DNA of 64,000 nt from Trochalopteron elliotii (lineage: Eukaryota; Chordata; Aves; Passeriformes; Leiothrichidae): assembly GCA_024734555.1 (NCBI GenBank), contig JANPWX010000449.1, positions 5,235,066-5,299,065 of the forward strand, given 5' to 3'. The position numbers and the translations under genes were made by a program. The notes below the pieces were generated by a model. It ran no database searches. It was given only the letters and a program-made list of their open reading frames with translations, and was not told the DNA's origin. Shown piece by piece: positions 39,402 through 51,079 of the stretch (position 1 is its first letter; the number at the start of each line of letters is the position of its first letter).

Positions 39402-42400
39402 GTACAATTTTTTCTGTCTTATTTTGCTAAGGGTAGCCAGATCCCATGGCTGCAGCACTTTGTAAGAAGGGTCTTTGTGTTTATGGTGATCAAGCTTTGC
39501 AACAAATTTATAACCTATAAAACTCCTGTGAGGGAGCACAGGGGATTCCCACACCTGTTGGTAAGGCAGGAGGTGGGACTGTAAGGGCTGAACAATCAAG
39601 TAGAAGAGGGATCATCTCCCCTGGCAGAAACTGTAGTTTCAAAGGAGAGGAAGGGGAGCTCTTCCTCTGAGCATTATACTGGAAACTCTATTTCCATTAT
39701 AATGCTTAGAATGTGCTAGGATCATTCTTAAACATCCATCCATCCATCCATCCATCCATCCATCCATCCATCCATCCATCCATCCATCCATCCATCCATC
39801 CATCCATCCATTAGTTTTAGTTCAAATACACCATGCAGCCTGTGGTCCCAGCTTCATGCCTCTCCTTCCAGCCTTCTCAGCACAGCACCTCAACATCTCC
39901 AGGTGCTCCGTGCAAAAGAGGCACCCCGAGGATTTTTGTTTCAAAGACTGCAGTAATTCACATGTATTGCAGCCAAAAATGTACCACTGCATGGGTATTT
40001 TTCCTGAACCCAACCACCATCTCCTTCAGCATCCAAACCTTCTGCTCAGCTCTTCTCTGGAGTTCGTATTTTGTGCCCCTTCCTGGGGCTGCAGGCAATA
40101 CCTTGAGTGTGAGGACTGTGGCCATAACAAGGATGGGGCAGGGATTAACCAGAAACCTCACAGGGAATTATGCAGGAGCACTTTAGTTGGAGAGCATTAT
40201 GGTGCACATGTGTGGGAAGGACTCAAGGAGGAAAGGAGCAAACAGCAAGGATTAGGAGAGTTCCAGAGAGAATTGCAAAGATTTTGACAAAGACTTTCCT
40301 CAGTCTCAGGAGTGCAAAGAGGAGGCAGAAATCTAAGAAAGCCGTAGGAGGGAAGGAGAATATCCTCAGCTCTGTAAAGTTCATAGACTTTTCCCACAAT
40401 CATGTAGTTGAAATTTGTTTGCTACAGTATTCTCTCTGATAAGTAAGTCTTGCTTAGGAAGACTTCGAATGGTCCTCAGTAGCACCTGTGAGCTGAGACT
40501 TTCTGTGCACACATCTGAATACACAGACAATGTTATCTTTGCTTAGTCCCTGCTGGGATCCCAGATGTTCCAGAGGTATCTGAAGCATTAACTGTAACAT
40601 CCTGTGCCCTTATGCAACCAAAGGGACAGCTTGCCACTTGGCATGCAGCCAGGAAAAGCCCTACAATAGGTACATTTACAAGCACATTTAACCCTTTCTG
40701 CCAACATTTTTAAAACAGGAGTTTGACAGTCCAAGCAGTTACATTTTTATTGCCAGTTTGGTTGGTTTCCACATGATTTTCTTATTCCATACCTATACTG
40801 GTAATCCCCACAGAGCCACCTATTATCTCAGGAGAGTACCAGATTGAAAAGATCAAAAAAAGAAACACTGAAAACATGATCTGGCAACAAGGTCACACAT
40901 CTGCATGGATGACTTCCAATTTTAAGAGATAAAGGCACTCTGGAGGCAGCTCAATTTTTGTTACAAGAATCTCTCTCTACAATTAGATATAATAGAAAAA
41001 TGCACAACTCAGCTTTTCTTCTGGAAAAAAAGGTTCCCCTAGGGCACTTAGAAATGCACTGAGACAAAAAGATGCGATTCTTGTCATGAATGTCTCAAGG
41101 GTTTTTATGTTATCTTTGCATTATTATATCACTTTCATATTACTCATTATTCATTCACTCAAGCAAGTTGCTGTACGCAGCAATTTACATGGCATTAAAC
41201 ATGAAAGAGCTTCTGTCAACAGGGAGATTCCTGCAAGAAAACTAGTCTTGAAAGTCGTTTCATGGTCTTCCCACTCAGGTCTCAGCCCTCCTCATCGTAA
41301 CAAAAACATTTGATTGGGCTGAATCCAAATGCCATGGCATTTTTGAATAAGAAATATCCCAGTTTCCAGGCAGAGGATATATAACAGTGAAATGCTGGAA
41401 GAGATCCCTGTCCATTACCCCTTCAAATTCATTATTTGATTAATATCAGGTTTTGTACTGTGTATGTCATTACTCTACAGCAGTGAACATCAAGGTTTGT
41501 CACAGTCCCCCACAAAGTGGCAAGACTCATGTCAAGCACTCACTTCCTGTTCACTCACACCAGCATATGACCACTCTTCTCTCAGGAAAACCAGAATGGA
41601 ATACCAGATGGAAATCCAAGGCTCTTCAAAATTCATTTTGTTTCTTGTGCAATTACTCACACTGATGCACCAGCAAGAGCTGGTTGAAATGTTTAATCTT
41701 ACATCCCTCACTACATACATGTTTTGTCTTTAGGCCTCTGTGGTGAAAAATAGCCAGCAGCATCCACTTTTCCCCCATGCACTGGGCAGAACATGCACAG
41801 TGCTCAAAATTACATGTGAGGATATTCACAGCCACACTTCCTCAAAAGACACAGGTGATGTGCAGCAGCAGCTGTTAGTGAAGTAACACCAGTTATTCAC
41901 ACAGGGATGGGTTTGAGCCTTTGGGGGATGGGAAATAGCAATGAAATAACAGCCAGGGCTCACCTTGTACACATTTTGTTGGATATGGGGAGGGGTAGTG
42001 GTCTTGTTGTACCCAAAATAGCAGCTTTCCTCCTCAGAAAGTCCTAGTTACTTGTCCAGTATGGACTGATTCAGCCTGAGAAGTGCCAATGGAGTTTCAC
42101 TACAGTAAAGAAGTGCATCAGGGGATATCCTCAAGCTAAAATCTTTGGTAAGGGATCAGCTAGCAAAGACAGTTCAGTTATGTAATTTACACTCCAGTGA
42201 GTGAAATACAAACCATGAGGGTCTCTCCACAGCTTAGACAGGCACCCAACAGGAGCATTCCTGTGATTATACTGACATGCTGTCCTTAAGCAGACAGCTG
42301 ATAGCTCCTGCTCTATCAGAGGGGCTCTGTCTCACTTTTAATGTCTGTTTTGGTGACAGACTTCACACATAAAAACCACAGTAATGGACATGGGCTCCTG

Positions 42401-44954
42401 TGGCATTTGGCATTGTGCAACCAGGGAGCAGAAGGAAGGTCCATGCTCTAAACTTCGCTGCAACTCGAGCACACACATTAACAGGCATCCTCTTCACGTG
42501 CTAAGTGAGGTGACAGTGCACTTCTTAGAAGCCGCAGTCCTGCCCCCCAGCTGCCACAAACACCTGTGACACCCTTCCTGGAGTGAGAAAATAAATATGA
42601 GCAATGAAATAGAGCAGGATGAAAAACACCTTGGAAATCTTCCTGGTATTTCTCCCAGGAGCACTGAAGGAAGACACAGAACATTTGGATCTTCCCCACT
42701 CTCATTCCAAGATTTGGTTCCCCTGGTGCATTAGCAGCCTTTGGACATCACTGTCACATGACACAGCTGAAATAACAAATACTAAACCTGGGAAATTGCA
42801 GTATTCAAAGCTTTGAAAAATGTTCATGTCAGACATCAGGAACTCACCTCTAGCCATTGAACATTTCAAACAAACTACCTCTGTAACAGAAGTCTCAGGA
42901 AGTTTGTTTCCTCCCTAAAAGCAGCAAGGGTTGGACTCCACTCCAAACTGCACTGTGAGATGTTCCAGCCTAGAAGATCTCTGGTGCTTATCAGCATTCT
43001 CATCCTCTGAGACCACCACATTCCCTTCAAAAAAACTGCAGAGTTTGAACTTGGCTCCACATTGAGCAAATGTCCCCAAGGTTCAGAACTCTTCCAAGCC
43101 AGCTTATTTCCTCTAGAACATCTTTAATGAAATACTTATTTATATTTTCCTTGAAGTAGAAATACTGTGTCTGATTTTATCTCTTATTTTTTATTGTAGT
43201 AGGAGATTTGGGGTTGCTTCCACAAGTGTGTCTTTGACCTGTAATAAAATCTGTACTGAAGTAATTGCTAATTCTGAACAAGTAACAATTCCAGTAAATC
43301 CAAGGAAGGGTACAAACAACTACATCCCTCTGACCTTTCCGTGCCCCTTTTCAGTAACAAACATGTACTTTGAGCAAAAGAACAGAATTTCTTGTGCTGC
43401 GGTTCTGCAGGGCCATAGCAGAGTGCTGCCTATACCCACATAATTAGAAGGAAGGTTAATGAATTGCTAAAGCACTTATTTCCAGTGGATAATTCAGATA
43501 GAAAGCATATTTAGGTAGCCTAACAGTTTATTAAATGAGATTATAATGGACACTTTGCTCTTTGGCAAGTGTCATTTCAAGATAAATTGATGTAACTCTT
43601 TACCTCTGGAAAGTCCATTAGTAAAGGAAGGGCTGTAATCTCTACTGATGCAAACCAGTGTCAGCTGTCATTTCTTTGGTATGAATGTTTTCCCCTTTTT
43701 CCTTTTCTATACCCTGACATTTTATATCTTCTCTTTGATTTTCTAGCAAAATAGAATTCAGCCTTCAGAGAGACAATTCCTAACACTCATTGCTGTATTG
43801 GAGATTTCCTTCTTCTGCTCAGCTTCACCGCACTGTTGGCAGGGACATTTCCATGGAGAGCAGCTCTCTTCCTTGTGCAGGATCCAACAGCTGACATAGG
43901 AATAGCCAGCCTGCTCTGTAGCTTCCCAATGCTGCTGTGCCTAGGAAAGAGGAGTGGGGACACCACACCACCCACACCACTTTGCCAACACTCTTGGCAA
44001 CACATCCTTTGCCAACACCTTTGCACGTTCCCTTGGATGTCCATGAGGAAGCTGATCCCCTGCCAAGGTCTGAAGGTGGCCTTGAAGAGGAGGAAAGTAC
44101 AGGGAGGCTGTACCCTGACTGGTGTGCATGGGGACCAGCCCCAGCATTGCTGCCCTCTACAGCCCCCTGGACTTTTCACAACCATTTCAGTAACACACTT
44201 TACCCAGAACATTTCAGCAAAGAAAGTTGGAGCTTTTCTGCCTAAGCTATGTTGTCTATGCAGCGGATTTTTCAGGTGAGGTTTCTTCACAGTGTTTGAA
44301 GGGGTAGGGACATCTTTTGAAAGCTTCCCAGTACCAACCTGCAACAGTGATACTGTGGGGGGAACATCTTAATACTAGGAAAAAAAATACCCTCTCATTC
44401 TTCTCTCTGAAATTATTTTCGACTATATTTTAAAAAAATAGAAAATTGATTCTATGAAGAAAGCAGACAGCACCATTTGCTGTTCTCATGGTGCTTTCAA
44501 GTCTCACATCTGGTTTTATAAGAACAAGACACCAAGGAGGTGCAATCATTTCATTATCTTGCTAATATCTGTCTTGGTTGCAGTTGTACTACATCTACCA
44601 AAGTCTCATTATGTATTTTTTGCCATTTCATCACAATGGCCTGTCAAAAAACAACTACTGTCTAAGCACCCAATTGCCCTCCTTCTCTAAATATTGCTTG
44701 TCTCCTTTTACAACGTTATCTAAATGCACCTCTGTCATCTGCAATAAGGTAATAGGCCTGAAGAGTACTTAGTGTCATCTTGTGTCTTCCACTTAGATAC
44801 AGAACCCATTTTAAACCTAAACTGATGCCTTTCCTACAGATCTTTCTTTCTGCTCCTTGTAGCAGTTTCAGATACCATGTCCCAGTAACTGCAACAGGGA
44901 GAAAGAACATAAAACTGTTCCAATGTTAGTGTCATTTTCTTGGGCTGAAAAGTC
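39402..44954. other. Non-coding, downstream of the VMO1-like gene
   Basis: Carries the (CATC)n array. The 185-codon minus frame at 43787-44344 overlaps a 147-codon plus frame in a GC-richer patch. Neither shows a known motif, signal peptide or intron structure. Confidence 0.5.
39733..39811 (+). repeat. (CATC)n microsatellite, about 20 units
   Basis: An uninterrupted tetranucleotide array of 79 bp, 356 bp downstream of the VMO1-like stop codon. A pure array of this length is expected to vary in length between individuals. Confidence 0.98.
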
Positions 44955-45062
44955 ATAAAACCACTGAATATCAGGCTGGAAAGAGACCTCGAGGATCATC
45001 TGGTTCAACATTTCTTGGCAAATTATGGTGTAGACAAGATGGCCCAGCACCCTGTCCAACTT
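44955..45062 (-). mobile_element. Short CR1 LINE 3' fragment
   Basis: About 108 bp. AGGCTGGAAAGAGACCTCGA, GATCATCTGGTTCAACATTT and CCCAGCACCCTGTCC match the complemented 3' end of CR1. The minus-strand element has its 3' end near 44955. It is truncated and non-coding. Confidence 0.75.
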
Positions 45063-46937
45063 AAAAATCTATAGTTGGGCAGGGAGCATTTGTCCTGTTA
45101 TCCACAAATGTCAGTTTCCCTCAACTTCTTTTATCAGTTTGGGCCTCATTTTCTTTGGGCTTTAAAGTGTTTGGGCTGAGCATAATCTTATTATGTACAT
45201 AGGGTGTCTATTGTAAGAGAACATATAGACCCTGCAACAAAGGGTTTGCCTCCTTCCCCAAGGCTTTTCATGCAAACTCAGATAATGCCAAGAGGAAGAA
45301 ATGTTGTGTCTCAGGAGAATCTGCCTTTGACTAAGGAATCTGCATCCTTTTATATTTCTGGATAATTTTTCTAAGAAAATTAGGCAACATCTTGAATGTT
45401 GAACATTCAGCTGATGAAAATTTCAATAATTGATTTTGAAATCCCTCAGAAAATACAAGGTTTATAATGGTAGAGAGAGACAAAGACCACAAAATTGGCT
45501 GCAGAGCAGCCATTACAGAGTCATACGTCTCCAGCATTAATTTTCATACAAAGTGAGTAATATAGTTTTAATCAGGCCCAACAGCTACAAAAATCTGAGT
45601 CATTCCTTTGCACAGGAAGAATAAATTTTGTTAGGAGTCAAATTGTGCTGAGGTTCCTCAATAGAAAAGCATAATTAATAAATAAGCACAAGTCCTTGTT
45701 AGGTGATGTTGTCCTTAACAGCAAAAAAAAACAAGTCTAGAGCCCTTGGACTCTTGTCCCTATTGTCCTTGGATTTGCCAGGAAATCTTTATTGCTGAGC
45801 TGCAGCCCACGTGTTGGGCAACCCACACCAGTTTGGATAAAAAGCTGGTGGAAAGATCATCTCCAGCTCCTTGGGTTGAATGTCTTTCAGTCAGAATTTC
45901 TTTCTGTATCCTCAACTTTAGCATCTAAAGAAACTTCTTTTAGTACAGTTTCACAAAGAATAATTGGCCAAATGAAGGTTTTTTTAAAGAAAATCAGGTT
46001 TGATTTTCTTTCAGAAAATCACATTAAAGGAAGCTAGAGCAAATCCCCTGCCAGGAAAAGGCAGACTTTGTTGTACCTAACCACACTGTTAAAATCACTA
46101 ATTAATGGAGAAAATGTATTTCAGAGACACTATGATCTGTAGGTCCAGATTAATTAGGATAAACTTTAATTATTCAGTGGCAATACATGCCACCTTTGAA
46201 ACCAAAATCATCAAAAGTGGGTTCTTGCAAGCTCAGCAACTACCCCAAACACATTTCCTTCTGCTTGTACTAAGGCAGCAAGTAGACTTAATGCAATTCC
46301 AATTTTCTCTGTAAGGCCTAAAGCCACCTCAGTTAGGCAGATTGATTCCCAGAAGCACACATGGAAGAGGAGAGAGGACTTCACAGAATATTTCTTCCCT
46401 GCATTAGAAGAGGTGACTCAGACCTCTTGAAAACTCTTTTGTCTCTCCTAATCTTTGTATTGATTGGAGTGAAAATAAGAGGGAAAGTATTTTTTCCTAG
46501 CTGCTTCTCTCAATTGTTCTTCCAATGTTTTGTTTTCCTTGATATTTTCAAAAACCAGTTTTATACTCTCTCCAAGCACCCTCAGCAACCTCACCCAGCA
46601 TCATCTCATGGCCATCAGAGCTCCTCCTTCATCTCTTCTGATCAACATTGCCAGCATGCCTAGAGCAGCTTCCGCTTTTGTGCCTTGTCTCTCTTTTGAG
46701 ATTAGCTTCTCTTCAGGATGGCAGGACCTCCTAGCACAGAAGAAACATCACCACCAGTGCCATTAATCAAAGCTCTGCCACAGGTAAGAGCAGACATCAG
46801 CAGACTACAGACAGAAAAACAAGGTTATTTCATTAGCAAATTTCAGATAAAAGCTGGACATCAGTCAACTGGATAACTACAATTCCTTCTGGCTTCTAAA
46901 TTACAGAGAAAAACAGCATCATTTTCAAGTCTGGCGT

Positions 46938-46961
46938 CATTTTCATTTTCATTTTCATTTC
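46938..46961 (+). repeat. (CATTTT)n short tandem repeat
   Basis: Four hexamer units of CATTTT in a row, 24 bp, with the last unit slightly altered into the flank. Confidence 0.8.
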
Positions 46962-49193
46962 TGCCGTCAGCAGCACTGTGGGAAATGTATGACAATGGAA
47001 TATGTACCTGGAAATGCTCATTTTCTTTATGTGGCTCTGCCTGTACCACCACAAAAATCAGCAATTTCTCCCTTAAATCTTAGTTTTCTTGCTTCACTTT
47101 CTTGGCAGGTACAGCAGTTTCCTCTGAATTTTCTAGTCATTTTCTCTTCAGCTCTGAGTCAGTAGGTGCTGGAGCTGGGGATGGTGGAGGCATCCGTCAC
47201 TGGAAACCCCACTGGAAACATTTTTCCCTCAGCCTAATTCCATGCTTGAGCTCAAACATGCCATGGAGCAGAGTCATTATGAAAGTCATTCCAGTGAGGT
47301 GTGTTGAGACCCTCAAACAGGAACTTTGTAATTAAGGAATAAACAGAGGCAATGAGTCATTTACATTACAGCACATTTGGTACTGTGGGAGTTTTAGGAA
47401 AGCATGTTTTTGGTAACTCATGGAAATAAGACACGACTTTTACACAAATTTTTTCTTTCATTGTTAGCAGTTCTAGGAAGCAGGACACACATTTTTCCAG
47501 TTACAGGCAGTTAGGTGTCTCATACACAGACGCTGACAACTGGACCTCCTCACTCCTTCTCCAGATGCTGACACTTGGACCTCACAGCTCTCACAAACAG
47601 CACAGGAAGATCAAAAACAAAGAATGGTTTGGGGAAAGGATTATAATACAAAGATAGGAATGCTGGGCATGCACAGGGTTCAGTACATTGAGCCGTTTCT
47701 ATCCCTCTTTCTCATTGCCTCATACTTCTCACTCATTTAGCCTAATCCCTTCTCCTAAACTTCCCATAATACATTTTACGTAATCCCACAAACCTCTTCT
47801 GATATCCCATCATAAGCTTTACATAGACCCCCAAATCCCCCTCAAATTCTGAACACACTTGCAATAATCATGTTTTCCCTCTCTATCAGTGACAAAGCTG
47901 AGGCTGATGCTGTCAACGTTGTGCCTGAGTAGGTTTTTTACTGGTCCATTTATCAGCAACCAAAGTTTTTTTTGTATTAACTGGATTGTGTTGGCTTGAG
48001 TTCAAATTGTCTGTGTCTCACCAAAGGAGGGAATCTAATTTCTAGGTATAAAGCTTTTGATGCAGGTAGTTAAAAGTTGTTATGTACATGTCAACATGTC
48101 TCAAGATCAAATTTGAAAGACTTGAAAATACACAACAATCATCTTGAATAAAAGTATCCAGAATTACAGCTGTAGGTAGCATAACAGGAAAAGATATCTT
48201 TTTGTACCTCAGTGTCCCATCTCTAAATAAAAGGCTGAGAATCTTTCCCATAAATTTTGATGTATTTGGGACAGAAACTGCTCTTGTTCTGTATAATCAC
48301 AGTATTTCTTGTCTCATCCTCTTTGACATCCAAGTAGTAATAGTGTATTATTTTCCCTGTTCTTCAAATAACTTTTGTTTCAGCAAAGAAATAGCTATTA
48401 GACAATAAACTCATCATGCTAACAGAAAACTGAGTTAGAGGTCTGAAATTGATGCTACCAGGAATGAGCAAAGTCAGAAATACCACTGCATATCATTCCC
48501 AAAGTCTTGAGCCATTCTGCCAGAATAAAGTTATTAAAAGAAAACAAAAACAAAACAACAAAACACAAGGATATTGAAAATTTCTTCTGCTGTAATTGCA
48601 ATCACAGTGGCAGTCAAGATTCATAAAACAACCGTATAAACTTCTCAAGCTTAGGGAAATATCTGTGCTGCTTTTTGCTTGGGGAACTTTGGAAGACAGA
48701 TGCCACATTGTGGACTGTTTAGACTGGAGCCAGGGACTCTTCTCAGCCTCTCAAGCAATGGTTTAAAAAAATAGAGAGTTTTTTGCAAATGTAAGCTGTC
48801 ATGAATCTGTAATCAAACTCTAGACCTTTATAGCTGTACGTTACTTTTACTAAATTTTCTATTTCCTGATGTTCTTGCAATACATCCAGAAACATGAGCC
48901 ACAAGGAGCACCAGATCCTCCAAAGATACGTATCCTATCTGAAATAACAAGTTCACCATCAGCATAAGAGTCCAGAGCTCCACACCAGCAACTGCTCTTT
49001 TTTGCTGTGCTCAGCATGAGTACAGAGATCAGAGCTACTGTGATCCTGGGATTTCTGATGACTTGACTGGAAGTGCCATATTACCCACAATGGTGTGAAG
49101 CAAGAGATCTCACCTGTTCAAGGGCCTGTACCAGGGAAAGCAAAAGAAAAATAAGAAGGAAAAGAAAAAAACCACTAGCAAACCCTCCAAAAA

Positions 49194-49236
49194 CAAATAA
49201 ACAAACACCAAACAAACAAACAAACAAAAACCCCAG
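49194..49236 (+). repeat. (CAAA)n-rich tract
   Basis: Imperfect CAAA/AAAC tandem units in a longer A-rich stretch that starts near 49136. The open frame covering it (49073-49270) has biased composition and is not credible as a gene. Confidence 0.8.
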
Positions 49237-50487
49237 CCAAAACCCCAAACACTTGAAGTCATTAAATTAAATGGTTCATGAAAATCAGCAAAAATTAAAC
49301 ACAGGGGCTTATGCAGTCAGAGGGAGAGGGTACTGATGTGACCTAAGGGAATACATACCACCATTTGTGAAAGAAGAACTTGAGAACTGGAACCCAGCAG
49401 AACACAACTGGCATGTTTAAATTTGACCTAATTGGGGAAAGAAAAAAATATCATGTTCTTTTCATTAAGGGCAGGGAGACAAGGAGAAGAGGCATCTGAC
49501 TTCTTCTGTCCTATCTACAACTTTCATTATTTTCTATCACCTCTGCTTTTTTACCATCTTGTTTTTATGCGAAAGGCAGCAAAACTACACTTCAGAAGTG
49601 TTGCTACAATGGCTTATGTCATCTTGAAAAAATATTTTTAAGAAGTCCTTCATCTTGACTGTGGATTTGAATACAAACTCGAATTCCCATTCTGCTAAAA
49701 TAACCTCCTTGCTGTTCTTCACATTTTCAGGATTGGGCTAAAGCTATAAAAACCATATATCCTCAACCTAACAATCACATGACATGCAACAACCTCATAC
49801 TGATCATCTGAATCACAGTGCTATATGAGACCAAAGATGTGAATTGAATAGTGGAATGTACCAACATTTCCAGGGTTTCGTTATCCTCATATGTTGATTA
49901 TGGAAGTATCACACATGAGTTACAGAATCATAAAAATTCCAAATATATCTATTGCTTTGTCTGTAGGCCATGCAAACAAAAAACAGTCTCAAGGAATTTT
50001 CAAAATACTTTTTGTTTGTTTTTTTCTTACCTATATACATCAACCATCAGATGTTTACTTGCTTTTTTCCCACTTCCAAGATATGGGTTAGAAGAGTGCA
50101 GTTCCCTGGGTTCTCTTTAGTCTGTTTTTAGAAAAACATTTTTCTTCTGCAAGTTCTCTGAGACATTGCCCAATTCCTTTGACTTCTGAAATATAAGTAC
50201 TGGTTTTTATGAAAACTTACCTTCATTTTTTTAGGGGCTGGCCTCAGTTAAGATCCTGTGGCTCTAGACAGCAGAGAGTTCAGTTCTCCCTGCATACCTT
50301 ATCCCTCATTAGAACATTGAAATATATTACCAAACATCTAACAGTCAATTTGTGAAACGTATTGAACTTTCCCACCTTTAATAAGGCACAATTTGGCTGA
50401 TATCTTAGAGCAAGAAAATTCAGTAGTGTTCTGATGGCTGCTATAAGGCTCACAGGAATAAAGTTACATTCTAAAGGATATAACTCT

Positions 50488-51074
50488 GTCCTGGGTTGAC
50501 GGTGCCTCCTATCCCAATCGTGCAGCTTTATCTCTGTGTACTACATTGTTATGTCTAACAACTGCCCCCCTCCCCGGCGGGCTGTTTTGCCACGGTGGGG
50601 CTACTTGTTCTTTCGGCTTTTGCTGCTGGCTTTGCTTTGCTGCTAGCTCGGCTTGGCTGCTAGCTTGGCTTTGCTTTGCTGCTGGCTTTGCTTTTGCTTT
50701 TGCTTTTGCTTTTGTTATTGCTTTTGATGGTTTTCGCTGCTTTCGTTTTTTTTTTCCTTTTTCTCTTCTTTTTGTCTTCCCCCCCCCGAAGATCATTGGA
50801 CCGGCTCCGGACCTGACCTGGGAATATCTGGGGGTCCTCGACGCCTGAAAACAGAAGCTCTGCGCCCTCCCTTCAGAGCAACTGCTTGAGTATTTCTCTT
50901 TTCCCTTGTGTTGGGGAGTGTCTTTGTTTATTTGTCAATAAATAGGTTTTTTCCACTTCTCCTCCGAGGAATTCCTTCTCAAAGCCAGAGCTGGGGGGGG
51001 AAGGGGTGGTGGAGGTTTGTTTTCTGGGGGGCTCCTTCTGGAGACCTTCCCCTAATTTGTCCTAAACCAAGACA
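50488..51074 (+). mobile_element. Solo LTR of an endogenous retrovirus, copy 2 (587 bp)
   Basis: Near-identical sibling of the LTR at 21276, in the same orientation. It starts TGTCCTGGG and ends CCAAGACA, so one base of the terminal inverted repeat has changed. Its own 5-bp duplication AACTC (50483-50487 and 51075-51079) differs from copy 1, proving a separate insertion. The polyadenylation signal AATAAA is at 50937-50942. It is 25 bp shorter, mainly through length changes in the GCTTT/GCTTTT tract and T/C runs around 50590-50790. Long parts, for example from the GAAGATCATTGGACCGG block to the 3' end, look the same in both copies. The small frames inside it are not genes. Confidence 0.92.
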
Positions 51075-51079
51075 AACTC

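Larger units (their letters stand above)
45063..50482. other. Non-coding
   Basis: Only simple repeats at 46938 and 49194 were recognised. No exon could be supported. Confidence 0.5.

Noticed and set aside
39733..39811. Tetranucleotide array considered as a CRISPR-like repeat
   Set aside because: There are no spacers. It is a simple (CATC)n microsatellite in vertebrate DNA.
43787..44344. 185-codon minus-strand open frame
   Set aside because: No known motif, overlaps open frames on the other strand, and lies in a GC-richer patch where stops are rare. No splice or promoter context.
21276..51074. The two LTRs considered as ends of one 30-kb provirus
   Set aside because: Each has its own 5-bp target duplication, and the DNA between them contains no retroviral genes but does contain the VMO1-like gene and CR1 fragments.
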